Positions 26,821 to 35,748 of a stretch of DNA of 64,000 bases are shown here, piece after piece. The DNA is taken from assembly GCA_963811255.1 (NCBI GenBank), contig CAWEQI010000003.1:1240001-1304000 (forward strand), written 5' to 3'. The number at the start of each line of letters is the position of its first letter. The first letter of the stretch is position 1. This DNA comes from Croceibacterium_B sp963811255 (GTDB lineage: Bacteria > Pseudomonadota > Alphaproteobacteria > Sphingomonadales > Sphingomonadaceae). The position numbers were made by a program, and so were the translations under genes. The notes beneath the pieces were generated by a model. The model saw nothing but the letters and a program-made list of their open reading frames with translations, did no database searches and had not been told where the DNA came from.

Positions 26821-27867
26821 TCAGCCCGCCGACGCCAGCCGCGCCGCCTTGGCGAACAGTGTGGGCAGCCCGGCGCTCTCGATATCGGCGATCAGCCACC
26901 ACTCGCCCTTGCCGTCGAGCTGCCCCCAACGATCACCGCAATAGATCGCTACGCCCAGCTCGAGGTCGAAGTGGGTGAAGCCGTGGCGGATCACGCCGCC
27001 GGCGCGCCACGAGCCGGGGAGCGGTGGGTCGCCCGAGCCGTCGGCGTGGGCGCTCCAGCCGTCGTCGGGGAGCGCGCACATCCCGCCGAGCATACCCTTG
27101 CCCGGGCGACGGACCAGCCAGACCTTTCCATCGCGCTCGATCCAGAAGGCGGTGCCGATGCGGCTCCGGCGGGTGCGTTTGGGCGCCTTGACGGGAAATC
27201 GGGCGGGATCGCCTTGCGCCCGCCCCTCGCACTCGGCGGTAAGCGGACACAGCAGGCATTTCGGGGCGCGCGGCGTGCAGATCGTCGCCCCGAGATCCAT
27301 CATCGCTTGGGCGAAGTCGCCGGGACGCGCGGCGGGAGTGATCGTATCCGCCGCCGCCCGGATCGCGCTCTTCGCTCCCGGCAGCGGCTCGGCGATGGCG
27401 AACAGCCGCGCGACCACCCGCTCGACATTGGCGTCAACGGCCACCGCGCGCCGGCCGAAGGCGATCGCCGCCACCGCCGCGGCGGTGTAGGCGCCGAGGC
27501 CGGGGAGCTTGCGCAAGTCCTTCTCGCTGTCGGGAAAGCCGCCGCGCTCGGCCACGGCGCGGGCGCAGGCGATCAGGTTCCGGGCCCGCGAGTAGTAGCC
27601 GAGCCCGGCCCATGCGGCCATTACCACCTCCTCCGGCGCCGACGCCAACGCCTCGACCGTCGGCCATCGCGCGGTGAACGTCTCGAAATAAGGTGCGGCG
27701 TGCGCGGTGGTGGTCTGCTGCAGCATCACTTCGGACAGCCACACGCGGTAGGGCCAAGAGTCGTCAGACGGCAGCGGCGCGCCGGGCGGCGAGCGCCACG
27801 GCAGGCGGCGCGCGTTGCGATCGTACCATTCGAGCAGGATTTCGGGGATGGCGCGGGTGGCGGTCAC
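26821..27867 (-). CDS. mutY: A/G-specific adenine glycosylase MutY
   Basis: Removes adenine opposite 8-oxoguanine. The 348-residue protein has catalytic Glu in VWLSEVMLQQTT and a helix-hairpin-helix LRKLPGLGAYTAAAVAAIAFG. The catalytic Asp is in VDANVERV and the [4Fe-4S] ligands are C-x6-C-x2-C-x5-C in CTPRAPKCLLCPLTAEC. A C-terminal NUDIX-like domain recognises oxoG. I place the start at GTG 27867 (TATRAIPEILLEWYDRNARRLPWR). Only 14 bases separate it from the divergent dciA start, so at least one promoter lies inside the neighbour's coding region. Confidence 0.95.
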   Translation of the reverse strand: MTATRAIPEILLEWYDRNARRLPWRSPPGAPLPSDDSWPYRVWLSEVMLQQTTTAHAAPYFETFTARWPTVEALASAPEEVVMAAWAGLGYYSRARNLIACARAVAERGGFPDSEKDLRKLPGLGAYTAAAVAAIAFGRRAVAVDANVERVVARLFAIAEPLPGAKSAIRAAADTITPAARPGDFAQAMMDLGATICTPRAPKCLLCPLTAECEGRAQGDPARFPVKAPKRTRRSRIGTAFWIERDGKVWLVRRPGKGMLGGMCALPDDGWSAHADGSGDPPLPGSWRAGGVIRHGFTHFDLELGVAIYCGDRWGQLDGKGEWWLIADIESAGLPTLFAKAARLASAG

Positions 27868-27881
27868 GGCCCGGCTATGGC

Positions 27882-28439
27882 ATGGCGTCCGGCGAGATGG
27901 AACGGGAAGCGCCCAAGCCGAAGACCCGCAGGCCCAAAGCAAAAGCCTGGGAACGACCGCGCGGCGGCCCGGCCAAGCCGATCGCCGAGCTGATGCCGCA
28001 GATCGGCCGCGCCGCCTTCCGCCGCTTCGGCTTCGTGCAGAGTTCGGTGGTCACCCGCTGGCCGGAAATCGTCGGCGAGCGCCACGCCCAGGTATGCATG
28101 CCGGAATCGATCCGCTTCCCGCCGGGCGAGAAGAGCGAGGGCATCCTGCAATTGGTGGTGCTGCCGGCGCACGCGCCGTTGATCCAGCACGTGATCCCGG
28201 AAATCATGGAGCGGGTGAACCGGTTCTTCGGCTACAAGGCGGTCGCGCGAGTGAAAATGCGGCAAGGCGGGGTTAAGCCGCCCCATGCTGAAGAGCGCTC
28301 GAAGGCGCCGCCATCGCTCAAGCCGATTCCGATGGAACTCGGCGACAGCTTGCGCGACATCGGCGACCCTGAGCTGCGCACGGTGCTCGAATCGCTCGCC
28401 CGCAGCCTGGGGAATGGGCAGGAGGACGAACAGGGATGA
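27882..28439 (+). CDS. DUF721 family protein, DciA-like helicase loader
   Basis: A 185-residue protein whose central DUF721/DciA domain includes FGFVQSSVVTRWPEIVGERHAQVCMPESIRFP and HVIPEIMERVNRFFGYKAVARVKM, a KH-like fold that loads the replicative helicase DnaB in bacteria without DnaC/DnaI. The start may be ATG 27882 or 27897. It overlaps the following dsbA-like gene by 4 bases, a coupling often seen in alphaproteobacteria. Confidence 0.85.
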   Translation: MASGEMEREAPKPKTRRPKAKAWERPRGGPAKPIAELMPQIGRAAFRRFGFVQSSVVTRWPEIVGERHAQVCMPESIRFPPGEKSEGILQLVVLPAHAPLIQHVIPEIMERVNRFFGYKAVARVKMRQGGVKPPHAEERSKAPPSLKPIPMELGDSLRDIGDPELRTVLESLARSLGNGQEDEQG

Positions 28440-29119
28440 AGAAGATCGCATTCGCCGCCGCACTGCTGGCGGCCGCGCCGCTGGCGATGGGCGCCACGGC
28501 GCACAACTGGCTGGCGACAGTATCGACCGACGGCACCGGCCACCGCGTCGGCAATCCGGACGCCAAGGTGCACCTCACAGAGTACGTCAGCTACACCTGC
28601 CCGCACTGCGGCGCCTTCACCCGCGAGGCCGGCGGGGCGATCCAACTGGCCTACATCCAGCCGGGCAAGGTCAACGTCGAGATCCGCAACCTAATCCGCG
28701 ATCCGGTGGACCTGACGGTGGCGATGCTGGTCGATTGTCCGCCGCTGTCGCGCTTTCCCCAGAACCACGCCGTGTTCTTCGCCCGCCAGCCCGAATGGCT
28801 CAAGCTGGCGCAAGCGGCCACCCCGGCGCAGCAGGAGCTGTGGAAGCAACCCACCGCGGCCGGACGGCGGCACATCGCCGAGGACCTCCATTTCTACGAC
28901 ATCATGGAAGGGCGCGGCTATTCACGCCCCGAGGTGGACCGTTGCCTGGCCAACGACACGCTGATGAACCAGATCGCCAACTCCTCGGCCAAGGACTGGA
29001 AACTACCCGGGATCGAGGGCACGCCCAGCTTCGCGATCAACGGCGTGGTGATGCCGGGAACCCACACCTGGAAGTCGCTGCAAAGTCAGTTGCAGGAGTT
29101 CGTCAGCAAATCCTCCTGA
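28436..29119 (+). CDS. Periplasmic DsbA family thiol oxidoreductase
   Basis: A 227-residue protein with a Sec signal (MKKIAFAAALLAAAPLAMGA) and the thioredoxin active site CPHC at about residue 47 in YVSYTCPHCGAF. The cis-Pro is in GIEGTPSFAINGVVMPG. It probably oxidises or isomerises exported proteins. A second DsbA-like gene follows 110 bases on. The dciA-dsbA-dsbA-smc order is one I recognise from sphingomonads. Confidence 0.9.
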   Translation: MKKIAFAAALLAAAPLAMGATAHNWLATVSTDGTGHRVGNPDAKVHLTEYVSYTCPHCGAFTREAGGAIQLAYIQPGKVNVEIRNLIRDPVDLTVAMLVDCPPLSRFPQNHAVFFARQPEWLKLAQAATPAQQELWKQPTAAGRRHIAEDLHFYDIMEGRGYSRPEVDRCLANDTLMNQIANSSAKDWKLPGIEGTPSFAINGVVMPGTHTWKSLQSQLQEFVSKSS

Positions 29120-29229
29120 GGCGCTTGCCCAAACTGTGCAAAAGGGTTCCCGCCGCGGTTAACGCGGTTTGACCGCCGCGCGCGCTCCGCTAGCGTCGAT
29201 TTTCGCTCTCTCGACGGGATGAAAAGATC

Positions 29230-29985
29230 ATGACCGTGCTTCGCCACCTGGCCCTGGCCGTTCTGGCCGCCCCACTCGCGCTCGGGCTCGCCGCCTGCCA
29301 TTCCAAGGACAGCGCGACGACCGCCACGCCGACCAGCGGCCCGATTGCCACCGTGCCGGCTCCGGCTGGGAAGATGTGGTCCGACGTGGTCGCCGCGACG
29401 CCCGAGGGCGGCATGCGGATGGGCAATCCGCAGGCGCCGCTCAAGCTGGTCGAATATGGCTCGCTGTCCTGTCCGCACTGTGCCAAGCTGGCCCACGAGG
29501 GCATGAAGCCGCTGGTAGACAAGTACGTGAACAGCGGCCGGGTCAGCTACGAATTCCGCAGCTTTCCGATCCACGGCATTGTCGACATCATCCCGACGGT
29601 GATGGTCCGCTGCGCCGACCCGTCGGCGTTCTTCCCGCTGGTCGAGCAGCTCTACGCGACGCAGGACCAGTGGATTGCGCAACTGGAGAAGAACAGCGAC
29701 CAGGCCAACGCGCTCACCAAGCTGCCGCCGGCGCAGCGTTTCCCGGCGCTGGCCGACGCCTTGGGCTTCACCGACTGGTTCGCCGCCCGCGGCCTGTCGA
29801 AGGACCAGGCGCACATGTGCCTGGCCAACACGGCGAACGAGGAAAAGGTCGCCAAGGAAGGCCAGCAGTGGACCGAAGCGGGCATCGATTCGACCCCGAC
29901 GCTGTTCCTCAACGGCAAGAAGCTGGAAAATGTCTACGAGTGGGACCAGCTCGAGCCGGTGCTGCAGAACGCCGGGGCGCGGTAA
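29230..29985 (+). CDS. DsbA family lipoprotein-like thiol oxidoreductase
   Basis: A 251-residue relative of the previous gene. The signal ends in a lipobox LGLAAC, which would anchor it in a membrane. The linker is Thr/Ala/Pro-rich, then come YGSLSCPHCAKLAHEG (CPHC) and the cis-Pro TPTLFLNGKKL. Retaining both paralogues, one soluble and one lipidated, suggests distinct substrates. smc begins 24 bases downstream. Confidence 0.9.
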   Translation: MTVLRHLALAVLAAPLALGLAACHSKDSATTATPTSGPIATVPAPAGKMWSDVVAATPEGGMRMGNPQAPLKLVEYGSLSCPHCAKLAHEGMKPLVDKYVNSGRVSYEFRSFPIHGIVDIIPTVMVRCADPSAFFPLVEQLYATQDQWIAQLEKNSDQANALTKLPPAQRFPALADALGFTDWFAARGLSKDQAHMCLANTANEEKVAKEGQQWTEAGIDSTPTLFLNGKKLENVYEWDQLEPVLQNAGAR

Positions 29986-30009
29986 GGCCCGGTCGGGGGG
30001 TCGGCAGAC

Positions 30010-33000
30010 ATGCTCTTCCGCAAGCTCCGCCTGTCGGGTTTCAAGAGCTTCGTCGAGCCGGCCGAACTGCGCATCGAGCCGGGTCTGACCGGCGTCGTCG
30101 GGCCCAACGGCTGCGGCAAGTCCAACCTGCTCGAAGCGATCCGCTGGGTGATGGGCGAGAACTCGGCCAAGTCGCTGCGTTCGGGCGGAATGGACGACGT
30201 GATCTTCGCCGGCACCGCGCAGCGCCCGCCGCGCGATTTCGCCGAGGTGGTGCTGCACGCCAGCGCCGACGACGGCGAGGAGCTGGAAGTCGTGCGGCGG
30301 ATCGAGCGCGGCGCGGGCAGCGGCTACCGCGTCAACGGACGCGACGTGCGGGCGAAGGATGTCGCGCTGGTGTTCGCCGACGCGGCGACCGGGGCGCATT
30401 CGCCGGCGCTGGTCAGCCAGGGCAAGATCGCCCAGGTGATCTCCGCCAAGCCGGCCGAGCGGCGGATGATGCTGGAAGAGGCCGCGGGCATCGCCGGTCT
30501 GCACGTCCGCCGGCGCGACGCCGAAAGCAAGCTCAAGCAGACCGAGACCAACCTCGCCCGGCTCGAGGACCTGATGGCCGGGCTCGACAGCCAGATCGCC
30601 TCGCTGCGGCGGCAGGCCAAGCAGGCCGAGCGCTACAAGGCGCTGTCTGAGCAGATCCGCGTCGCGGAGGCGCGGCTGCTGTTCGCCCGATGGCGCGACG
30701 CGTCGGCGGCCGCCGACGCCGCGCGCGAGCAAGCGAAAACGGCCGACGCGCGGGTCGATGCGGCCAAGCAGGCGGCGGACGCGGCGCAGAAGGCACAAGC
30801 GGCGCTCGCCGAAAAGCTTGCCGCAGCGCGCGACGAGCTGGCCGACCGGCGCGACGACGCCAGCGCGCACGGCCACCGAATGGCGGCACTCACCCATCAG
30901 CTCGAAGCCGCCGAGCAGCGCCTGGCCGACCTCGACCGGCAGAAGGCTCAGCTCGAAGCCGACCGCGGCGAGGCCGACCGGCTGACCGGCGACGCCGCCG
31001 AAGCGCTCAAGCGGCTGCAGGCGGAGCTGGAGGCGGGCGAGAAGGCGCTCGCCGCCGACGAAGCCCGCCGTCCCGAGATCGCCGCGCGCGCAGAGGAGGC
31101 GGAACGCGCGAGCCGCGCCGCCGAACTGGCTCTGGCCAAGGCGACCGCCGACCACGCCGGCGTCGAAGCCGAATGGCGCGTCGCCGAAGCCGAGGTGGGG
31201 CAGGCGCTCGCCCGGCTGGAGCGGATCGCCGGGGAAGAACGCCGTCACGAGGAAGCGCGCCTGGCCTTGTCGCAGCAAGGCGACCCGGAGGACGCGCTGG
31301 CGCAGGCAAAGGCCGCGGCGACCGAAGCCGCCAACGCCCTAACCCGCAAGCGCGCCGATCTCGAATCGATGCAGGCGCGCAAGGAAACGCTTGCCGAGAG
31401 TCGCGACGAGGCAGCCAGCGCGCTCGCCGCAGCGCGCGCCGAGCTGGCCGGGGTCGAGCGCGAGTACAGCGCCCTCGCCCGCGACCGCGAAGCGCGCGCG
31501 AAGCAGGCAGCCAACCGGCATGGCCTGCCCGCCGCGCTCGACAAGATCCGCGCCGAAAAGGGCTACGAGCGGGCGCTGGCGGCGGTGCTCGGGCGCGACG
31601 CCAAGGCGCCACTCGGCTTGCCCGAAGGCGGCAGCGAAGGCCGTTTCTGGACCGGCTCCGACACGCCGCCAAAGGTCGCCGACAGTCTTGCCGACCACGT
31701 GCCGCACTGCCCGCCCGAGCTGGCGGCGCGGTTGGCGCTGGTCCACGTAACCGAAGCCGACGACGGCCGGGCGCTCGAGCCGGGCGAGTGGCTGGTCACC
31801 ACCGCCGGCGCGCTGCGACGGTGGGACGGGTTCGTCGCCCGCGGCGAAGGCGCCGCCGAAGCGGCGCGGCTGGAGGCGGAGAACCGCTTCACCGAACTTG
31901 AAAAGCAGCTCCCGGCGCTACGCCAGGCGGCGACGGATGCCGACGCGGCCCATGCCTCGGTCCAGGAAACGCTCACGACGCTCCAGCGCGAGCTGGTCGC
32001 CGCAGAGCGCGAGGTGGCGCAGGCGGCCGAGGCCGAGCGCCAGGCGCTGCGCGCGGTCGATCAGGCCGAGGCGGCGCGCGAGCGGCTCGCGGAGCGGATC
32101 GAGCAGCTCGACGCCGCAGCGACGGACCTCGCCGAGCAGCGCACGCAGGCCGAGGCGGAGATCCAGGCCGCCGAGGACAAACGGGCCGCTCTTCCCGACC
32201 CGGAGAGCGGCCGCGCCACGCTCGGCGCCGCGCAGGCGAAGAACGAGGCCGCACGCTCGGCGCTGCAGGCGGCGCTCGCTGAGCTGGCCGCGCACGACCA
32301 GGCGCTGGCCGTCGCCCGCGAGCGCGCCGGGGCTTACAGGGCCGATATCAAGGGCTGGGAAATGCGCGCCGGCGACGCCGCCCGCCGCCTCACCGACATG
32401 GAGCAGCGGTTCGAAGCCATCGCCGAGGAACGCGCGGTGACCGCGGCCAAGCCCGAGGGGCTGATGCGCGAGATCGAGCAGGGCGACGCGGTCCGCGCCC
32501 GGCTCGGCGAAGAATTGGCGGCGGCCGAAGCGGCGGTCAACGAAATCGCCGGCGAGATGAAAACCGCCGAAACCGCCCTCGCGGAAGCGGCCGAAGCGCT
32601 TTCCTCGGCACGTGAACACCGTGCCGGCGCTGCCGCTCGCTCGGACAACGAGGCGCAGCGGCGCGAGGAAATGGCGCGCATCTCCGGCGAGCGCTTTCAG
32701 TGCCCGCCGCCGCTGCTCGCCGAGCGCTTCGGGTTCGACGAGGAGAAAGTGCAGGATTCGCCCATCGAGTCCGAGGAGATGGACCGCCTCGTCGCCAGCC
32801 GCGAGCGGATCGGCCCGGTCAATCTCGTCGCCGCCGACGAACTGGCCAAGCTCGAGGAAGAGCATGGCTCCAACGCCGCCGAACAGGCGGAACTGGCCGA
32901 AGCGGTCCACCGCCTGCGCGGCTCGATCGGCAGCCTCAATCGCGAAGGCCGCGAGCGCCTGCGCGCGGCATTCGAGGCGGTCGACGGCCACTTCCGGCGG

Positions 33001-33435
33001 CTGTTCACCCGTCTGTTCGAAGGCGGCCAAGCGCACCTCGCGCTGGTCGATAGCGACGATCCGCTCGAAGCGGGCCTGGAAATCTTCGCCCAACCCCCCG
33101 GCAAGCGCCTGCAGTCGCTGACCCTGCTCTCCGGCGGCGAACAAGCCCTCACCGCCATCGCGCTGATCTTCGCCCTGTTCCTCACCAACCCGGCGCCGAT
33201 CTGCGTCCTGGATGAGGTGGACGCGCCTCTGGACGACGCCAACATCGACCGCTTCTGCGACCTGCTCGACGCGATGGTGGCGGAGACGCAGACCCGCTAC
33301 TTGATCGTCACCCACAACGCGGTGACGATGAGCCGCATGCACCGCCTGTTCGGGGTGACGATGGTGGAGAAGGGAGTGTCGCGACTCGTCAGCGTGGACC
33401 TCGGCGGGGCCGAGGAGCTGCTGGCGGCGGAGTGA
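30010..33435 (+). CDS. smc: Chromosome segregation ATPase SMC
   Basis: A full-length 1141-residue condensin. The Walker A is GPNGCGKSN at residues 31-39. Coiled coil runs from about 165 to 500, with a hinge near 510-640 (LAAVLGRDAKAPLG...) and a second coil to about 940. The signature is LSGGEQALTAIALIF and the Walker B is ICVLDEVDAPLDDAN near 1060. It compacts and segregates chromosomes with ScpA/ScpB, which are not in the window. Unusually Ala/Glu-rich coils are typical of high-GC SMC proteins. Confidence 0.96.
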   Translation: MLFRKLRLSGFKSFVEPAELRIEPGLTGVVGPNGCGKSNLLEAIRWVMGENSAKSLRSGGMDDVIFAGTAQRPPRDFAEVVLHASADDGEELEVVRRIERGAGSGYRVNGRDVRAKDVALVFADAATGAHSPALVSQGKIAQVISAKPAERRMMLEEAAGIAGLHVRRRDAESKLKQTETNLARLEDLMAGLDSQIASLRRQAKQAERYKALSEQIRVAEARLLFARWRDASAAADAAREQAKTADARVDAAKQAADAAQKAQAALAEKLAAARDELADRRDDASAHGHRMAALTHQLEAAEQRLADLDRQKAQLEADRGEADRLTGDAAEALKRLQAELEAGEKALAADEARRPEIAARAEEAERASRAAELALAKATADHAGVEAEWRVAEAEVGQALARLERIAGEERRHEEARLALSQQGDPEDALAQAKAAATEAANALTRKRADLESMQARKETLAESRDEAASALAAARAELAGVEREYSALARDREARAKQAANRHGLPAALDKIRAEKGYERALAAVLGRDAKAPLGLPEGGSEGRFWTGSDTPPKVADSLADHVPHCPPELAARLALVHVTEADDGRALEPGEWLVTTAGALRRWDGFVARGEGAAEAARLEAENRFTELEKQLPALRQAATDADAAHASVQETLTTLQRELVAAEREVAQAAEAERQALRAVDQAEAARERLAERIEQLDAAATDLAEQRTQAEAEIQAAEDKRAALPDPESGRATLGAAQAKNEAARSALQAALAELAAHDQALAVARERAGAYRADIKGWEMRAGDAARRLTDMEQRFEAIAEERAVTAAKPEGLMREIEQGDAVRARLGEELAAAEAAVNEIAGEMKTAETALAEAAEALSSAREHRAGAAARSDNEAQRREEMARISGERFQCPPPLLAERFGFDEEKVQDSPIESEEMDRLVASRERIGPVNLVAADELAKLEEEHGSNAAEQAELAEAVHRLRGSIGSLNREGRERLRAAFEAVDGHFRRLFTRLFEGGQAHLALVDSDDPLEAGLEIFAQPPGKRLQSLTLLSGGEQALTAIALIFALFLTNPAPICVLDEVDAPLDDANIDRFCDLLDAMVAETQTRYLIVTHNAVTMSRMHRLFGVTMVEKGVSRLVSVDLGGAEELLAAE

Positions 33436-34014
33436 CTGCTAAGGGTGGAGAGCGGACGTAAGGATAGTGCACGGACGTAAGTCTCCGATGGGTTTTCGGG
33501 CGGTCAATTTCTCTGTATTCAGCGTAGGGATGGCGTCCGGAAGCAAATCTCCGCTGGCGGTCATTCTTCCGCCGTTGCTTTATCTTACTGCCTTCATGTC
33601 GGCGTCTTGGCCAAGGACTCGGCCCAGCCCGGCCTGGTGCAATCGAATCGCGCGCTTGACGGGCGCTGCTGGCACGGAATTCTCCGCGGGCCATCCAACG
33701 CTGTCCAGTTTCTCATGAAGGGCACTACGATCATTCACTCTGGGCGGCCGCCTAAGCTCATCACCCAGGGAGCATACAATTCACCGAACCCAGGTATCTC
33801 GGGAAGGCCTGACTATCGCGCGGCTTCTTGGCAAATTTGGCCGCTCGTCCTGCTGCACTTTCGGCGATGGCGATGATTGCTGCGCATCCCAATGATAGTG
33901 AAGCCCGTGAAGATGGCGACAATATCTGGCCTATTGCCGAAAGGTTCGTCGCTGGTTTTGAAACCCTCAGCCGTATCTTAATGTCGGCAATGGGTCGCAA
34001 GCGGACCGGCCGTT
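33436..34014. other. Gene-free stretch of lower GC after smc
   Basis: About 580 bases with no believable gene on either strand. Only short frames without ribosome-binding sites or family resemblance are present. The base composition is visibly less GC-rich than either flank. Two direct copies of CGGACGTAAG lie at 33453-33462 and 33472-33481. A phrase ATGTCGGCAATGGGTCGCAA around 33981-34000 resembles degenerate intergenic phrases I associate with sphingomonads. It may be a decayed insertion or repeat island. Confidence 0.5.
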
Positions 34015-34191
34015 TCACTCCCCAGCGAGGATCGTCTCCGCCACTTCGTCAATCGTGCCGACCACCAGCAGCGGCTGGCCGCCGACGATGCCGACGCTGG
34101 TCTGACCGTTCTCGGCGGTCCTGAGCCAGGCGATGTTCGAGGCGACGACGAGATAGTTGCCCCCGCGCGACTTGAGCGAAACGAACTTCAT
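34015..34191 (-). CDS. Small conserved hypothetical protein, 58 residues
   Basis: A short gene easily missed by length cut-offs. It reads MKFVSLKSRGGNYLVVASNI, continuing with AWLRTAENGQTSVGIVGGQP and LLVVGTIDEVAETILAGE. Alternating beta-type segments suggest a compact fold like LytTR- or PAS-sized fragments, but I cannot name the family. A strong GGAGG lies 9 bases before ATG 34191, and the frame keeps the same codon bias as real genes nearby. It lies between the low-GC stretch and the spermidine-synthase-like gene. Confidence 0.65.
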   Translation of the reverse strand: MKFVSLKSRGGNYLVVASNIAWLRTAENGQTSVGIVGGQPLLVVGTIDEVAETILAGE

Positions 34192-34264
34192 GCAAGGAGA
34201 CCTCCAGATGCCGTCTGCCTTACCTGCGTATTGCTCTCTTTTCGATTAACGCGACCCGTCGATT

Positions 34265-34936
34265 TTAGCGCGGCTGGGCGAACCAGATCGTATGCCGTGC
34301 GCCCTTGCCGTTGCTTCGCGCGCGGACGGTGACTTCGTCGACCGCATAGCCCGCCTGGCGCAGACGGCCGGCGAACTTCGCATCCTTCGCGGCCGACCAT
34401 ACCGCCAGCACCCCGCCCGGCTTGAGCGCAGCCCTGGCGGCGGCCAGACCCGCCGAACTGTAGAGCCGGCCGTTCGCCGCGCGCACCAGCCCGTCGGGTC
34501 CGTTGTCGACGTCGAGCAAAATCGCGTGGTAAACGCCGCGCGCGCGGGCGATCAGTTCGGCCACATCCGCCAGAACGAGGCTGACGCGCGGATCGCCGAG
34601 GCACCCGGCGGTCAGCTCCGCCATCGGCCCGCGCGCCCAGTCAACGATCTCGGGCACCAGTTCGGCGACGGTTACTTGCGCCCGCGGGCCAACCGCAGCG
34701 AGCGCGGCGCGCAAGGTGAAGCCCATGCCGTAGCCGCCGATCAGCAGATGCGGCGCGGCGCGCTCGCGGAGCCGCTCGCAGGCCATCGTCGCCAGCGCTT
34801 CTTCCGACCCGTTCATCCGGCTGTTCATCAGCTCGTTTCGGTCGAGCACGATCATGAAATCGCCGCCGCGGCGCATCAGCCGCAGCTCTTCGCCGTCGGG
34901 GGCGCGGGCGGTGGCCAGCAATTCCAGCGGCGTCAT
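34265..34936 (-). CDS. Spermidine-synthase-like protein
   Basis: A 223-residue Rossmann-fold protein. MNSRMNGSEEALATMACERL and HLLIGGYGMGFTLRAAL align with the SpeE nucleotide-binding core, and TVAELVPEIVDWA carries the acidic ribose-binding residue. AILLDVDNGPDGL holds an Asp at the expected catalytic place. The usual GGGDG Asp is missing (GGYGMG), so genuine aminopropyl transfer is doubtful and a methyltransferase-like role is possible. It overlaps ppk2 by 4 bases and is translated after it. Confidence 0.82.
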   Translation of the reverse strand: MTPLELLATARAPDGEELRLMRRGGDFMIVLDRNELMNSRMNGSEEALATMACERLRERAAPHLLIGGYGMGFTLRAALAAVGPRAQVTVAELVPEIVDWARGPMAELTAGCLGDPRVSLVLADVAELIARARGVYHAILLDVDNGPDGLVRAANGRLYSSAGLAAARAALKPGGVLAVWSAAKDAKFAGRLRQAGYAVDEVTVRARSNGKGARHTIWFAQPR

Positions 34937-35709
34937 GGATCGAAGTCGGGCAGCGGCTCGATGACCGAGTAGTGCTCATCGCTCGGCTTTTTCTTCAGCG
35001 GCGGCAGCTTGACCGCGGGCTCCTTCACCTTCGCTTCGGGGATCCGGTCGAGCAGATCGCGGATCAGGGTCAGGCGGCCTTGGTGCTGGTCGTTGAAATC
35101 GACCAGCGTCCACGGCGCCCATTCGGTGTGCGTGGCGCGCAGCATCGCCTCGCGGGCAGCGGTGTAGTCGTCGTACTTCTGGCGCGCGGCGACATCGATC
35201 GGCGAGAGCTTCCAGCCCTTGAGCACGTCTTCGTTGCGTTCCTCGAAGCGCTCCTCCTGCTTCGTCTGGTCGGTGGTAAGCCAGTACTTGATGAGAATGA
35301 TCCCGTCGTCGGTGAGGAGCTTCTCCAACACCGGCGCCTGCTCCAAGAAGCGTTCGACCTCGACCGGCGTGGCGAAGCCCATCACCTGCTCTACGCCCGC
35401 GCGGTTGTACCAACTGCGGTCGAACAGCACGATCTCGCCCTTGCTCGGCAAGTGCCGCAGGTAGCGCTGGAAATACCATTCGCCGGCTTCGCGCTCGGTC
35501 GGCTTGGCGAGCGCGACATGGCGCACCTGGCGCGGGTTGAGGTGCTCGCGGATGCGCTCGATCACCCCGCCCTTGCCGGCGCTGTCGCGGCCCTCGAACA
35601 GCACCACCACTCGCGCCCCGTTCGTCTGGACCCACTGCGCCAGGCCGACCAGCTCGCGCTGCATAGCCTCGAGCGCGTGGTGGTATTCCTTCTTCTTGAG
35701 CTTGCCCAT
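34933..35709 (-). CDS. ppk2: Polyphosphate kinase 2
   Basis: A 258-residue PPK2 that transfers phosphate between polyphosphate and nucleotides. The Walker A is FEGRDSAGKGGVIERI, the lid-proximal motif is DRSWYNRAGVEQVMGF, and DQTKQEERFEER forms the lid helix. The Walker B-like segment is EIVLFDRSWYNRAG. The single-domain length fits class I PPK2 (NDP/NTP interconversion). First gene of a two-gene operon with the spermidine-synthase-like gene. Confidence 0.94.
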   Translation of the reverse strand: MGKLKKKEYHHALEAMQRELVGLAQWVQTNGARVVVLFEGRDSAGKGGVIERIREHLNPRQVRHVALAKPTEREAGEWYFQRYLRHLPSKGEIVLFDRSWYNRAGVEQVMGFATPVEVERFLEQAPVLEKLLTDDGIILIKYWLTTDQTKQEERFEERNEDVLKGWKLSPIDVAARQKYDDYTAAREAMLRATHTEWAPWTLVDFNDQHQGRLTLIRDLLDRIPEAKVKEPAVKLPPLKKKPSDEHYSVIEPLPDFDP

Positions 35710-35748
35710 GCGCCGCTTGTGACCGCGTTCCCGCGGGGAAGCAACGCC

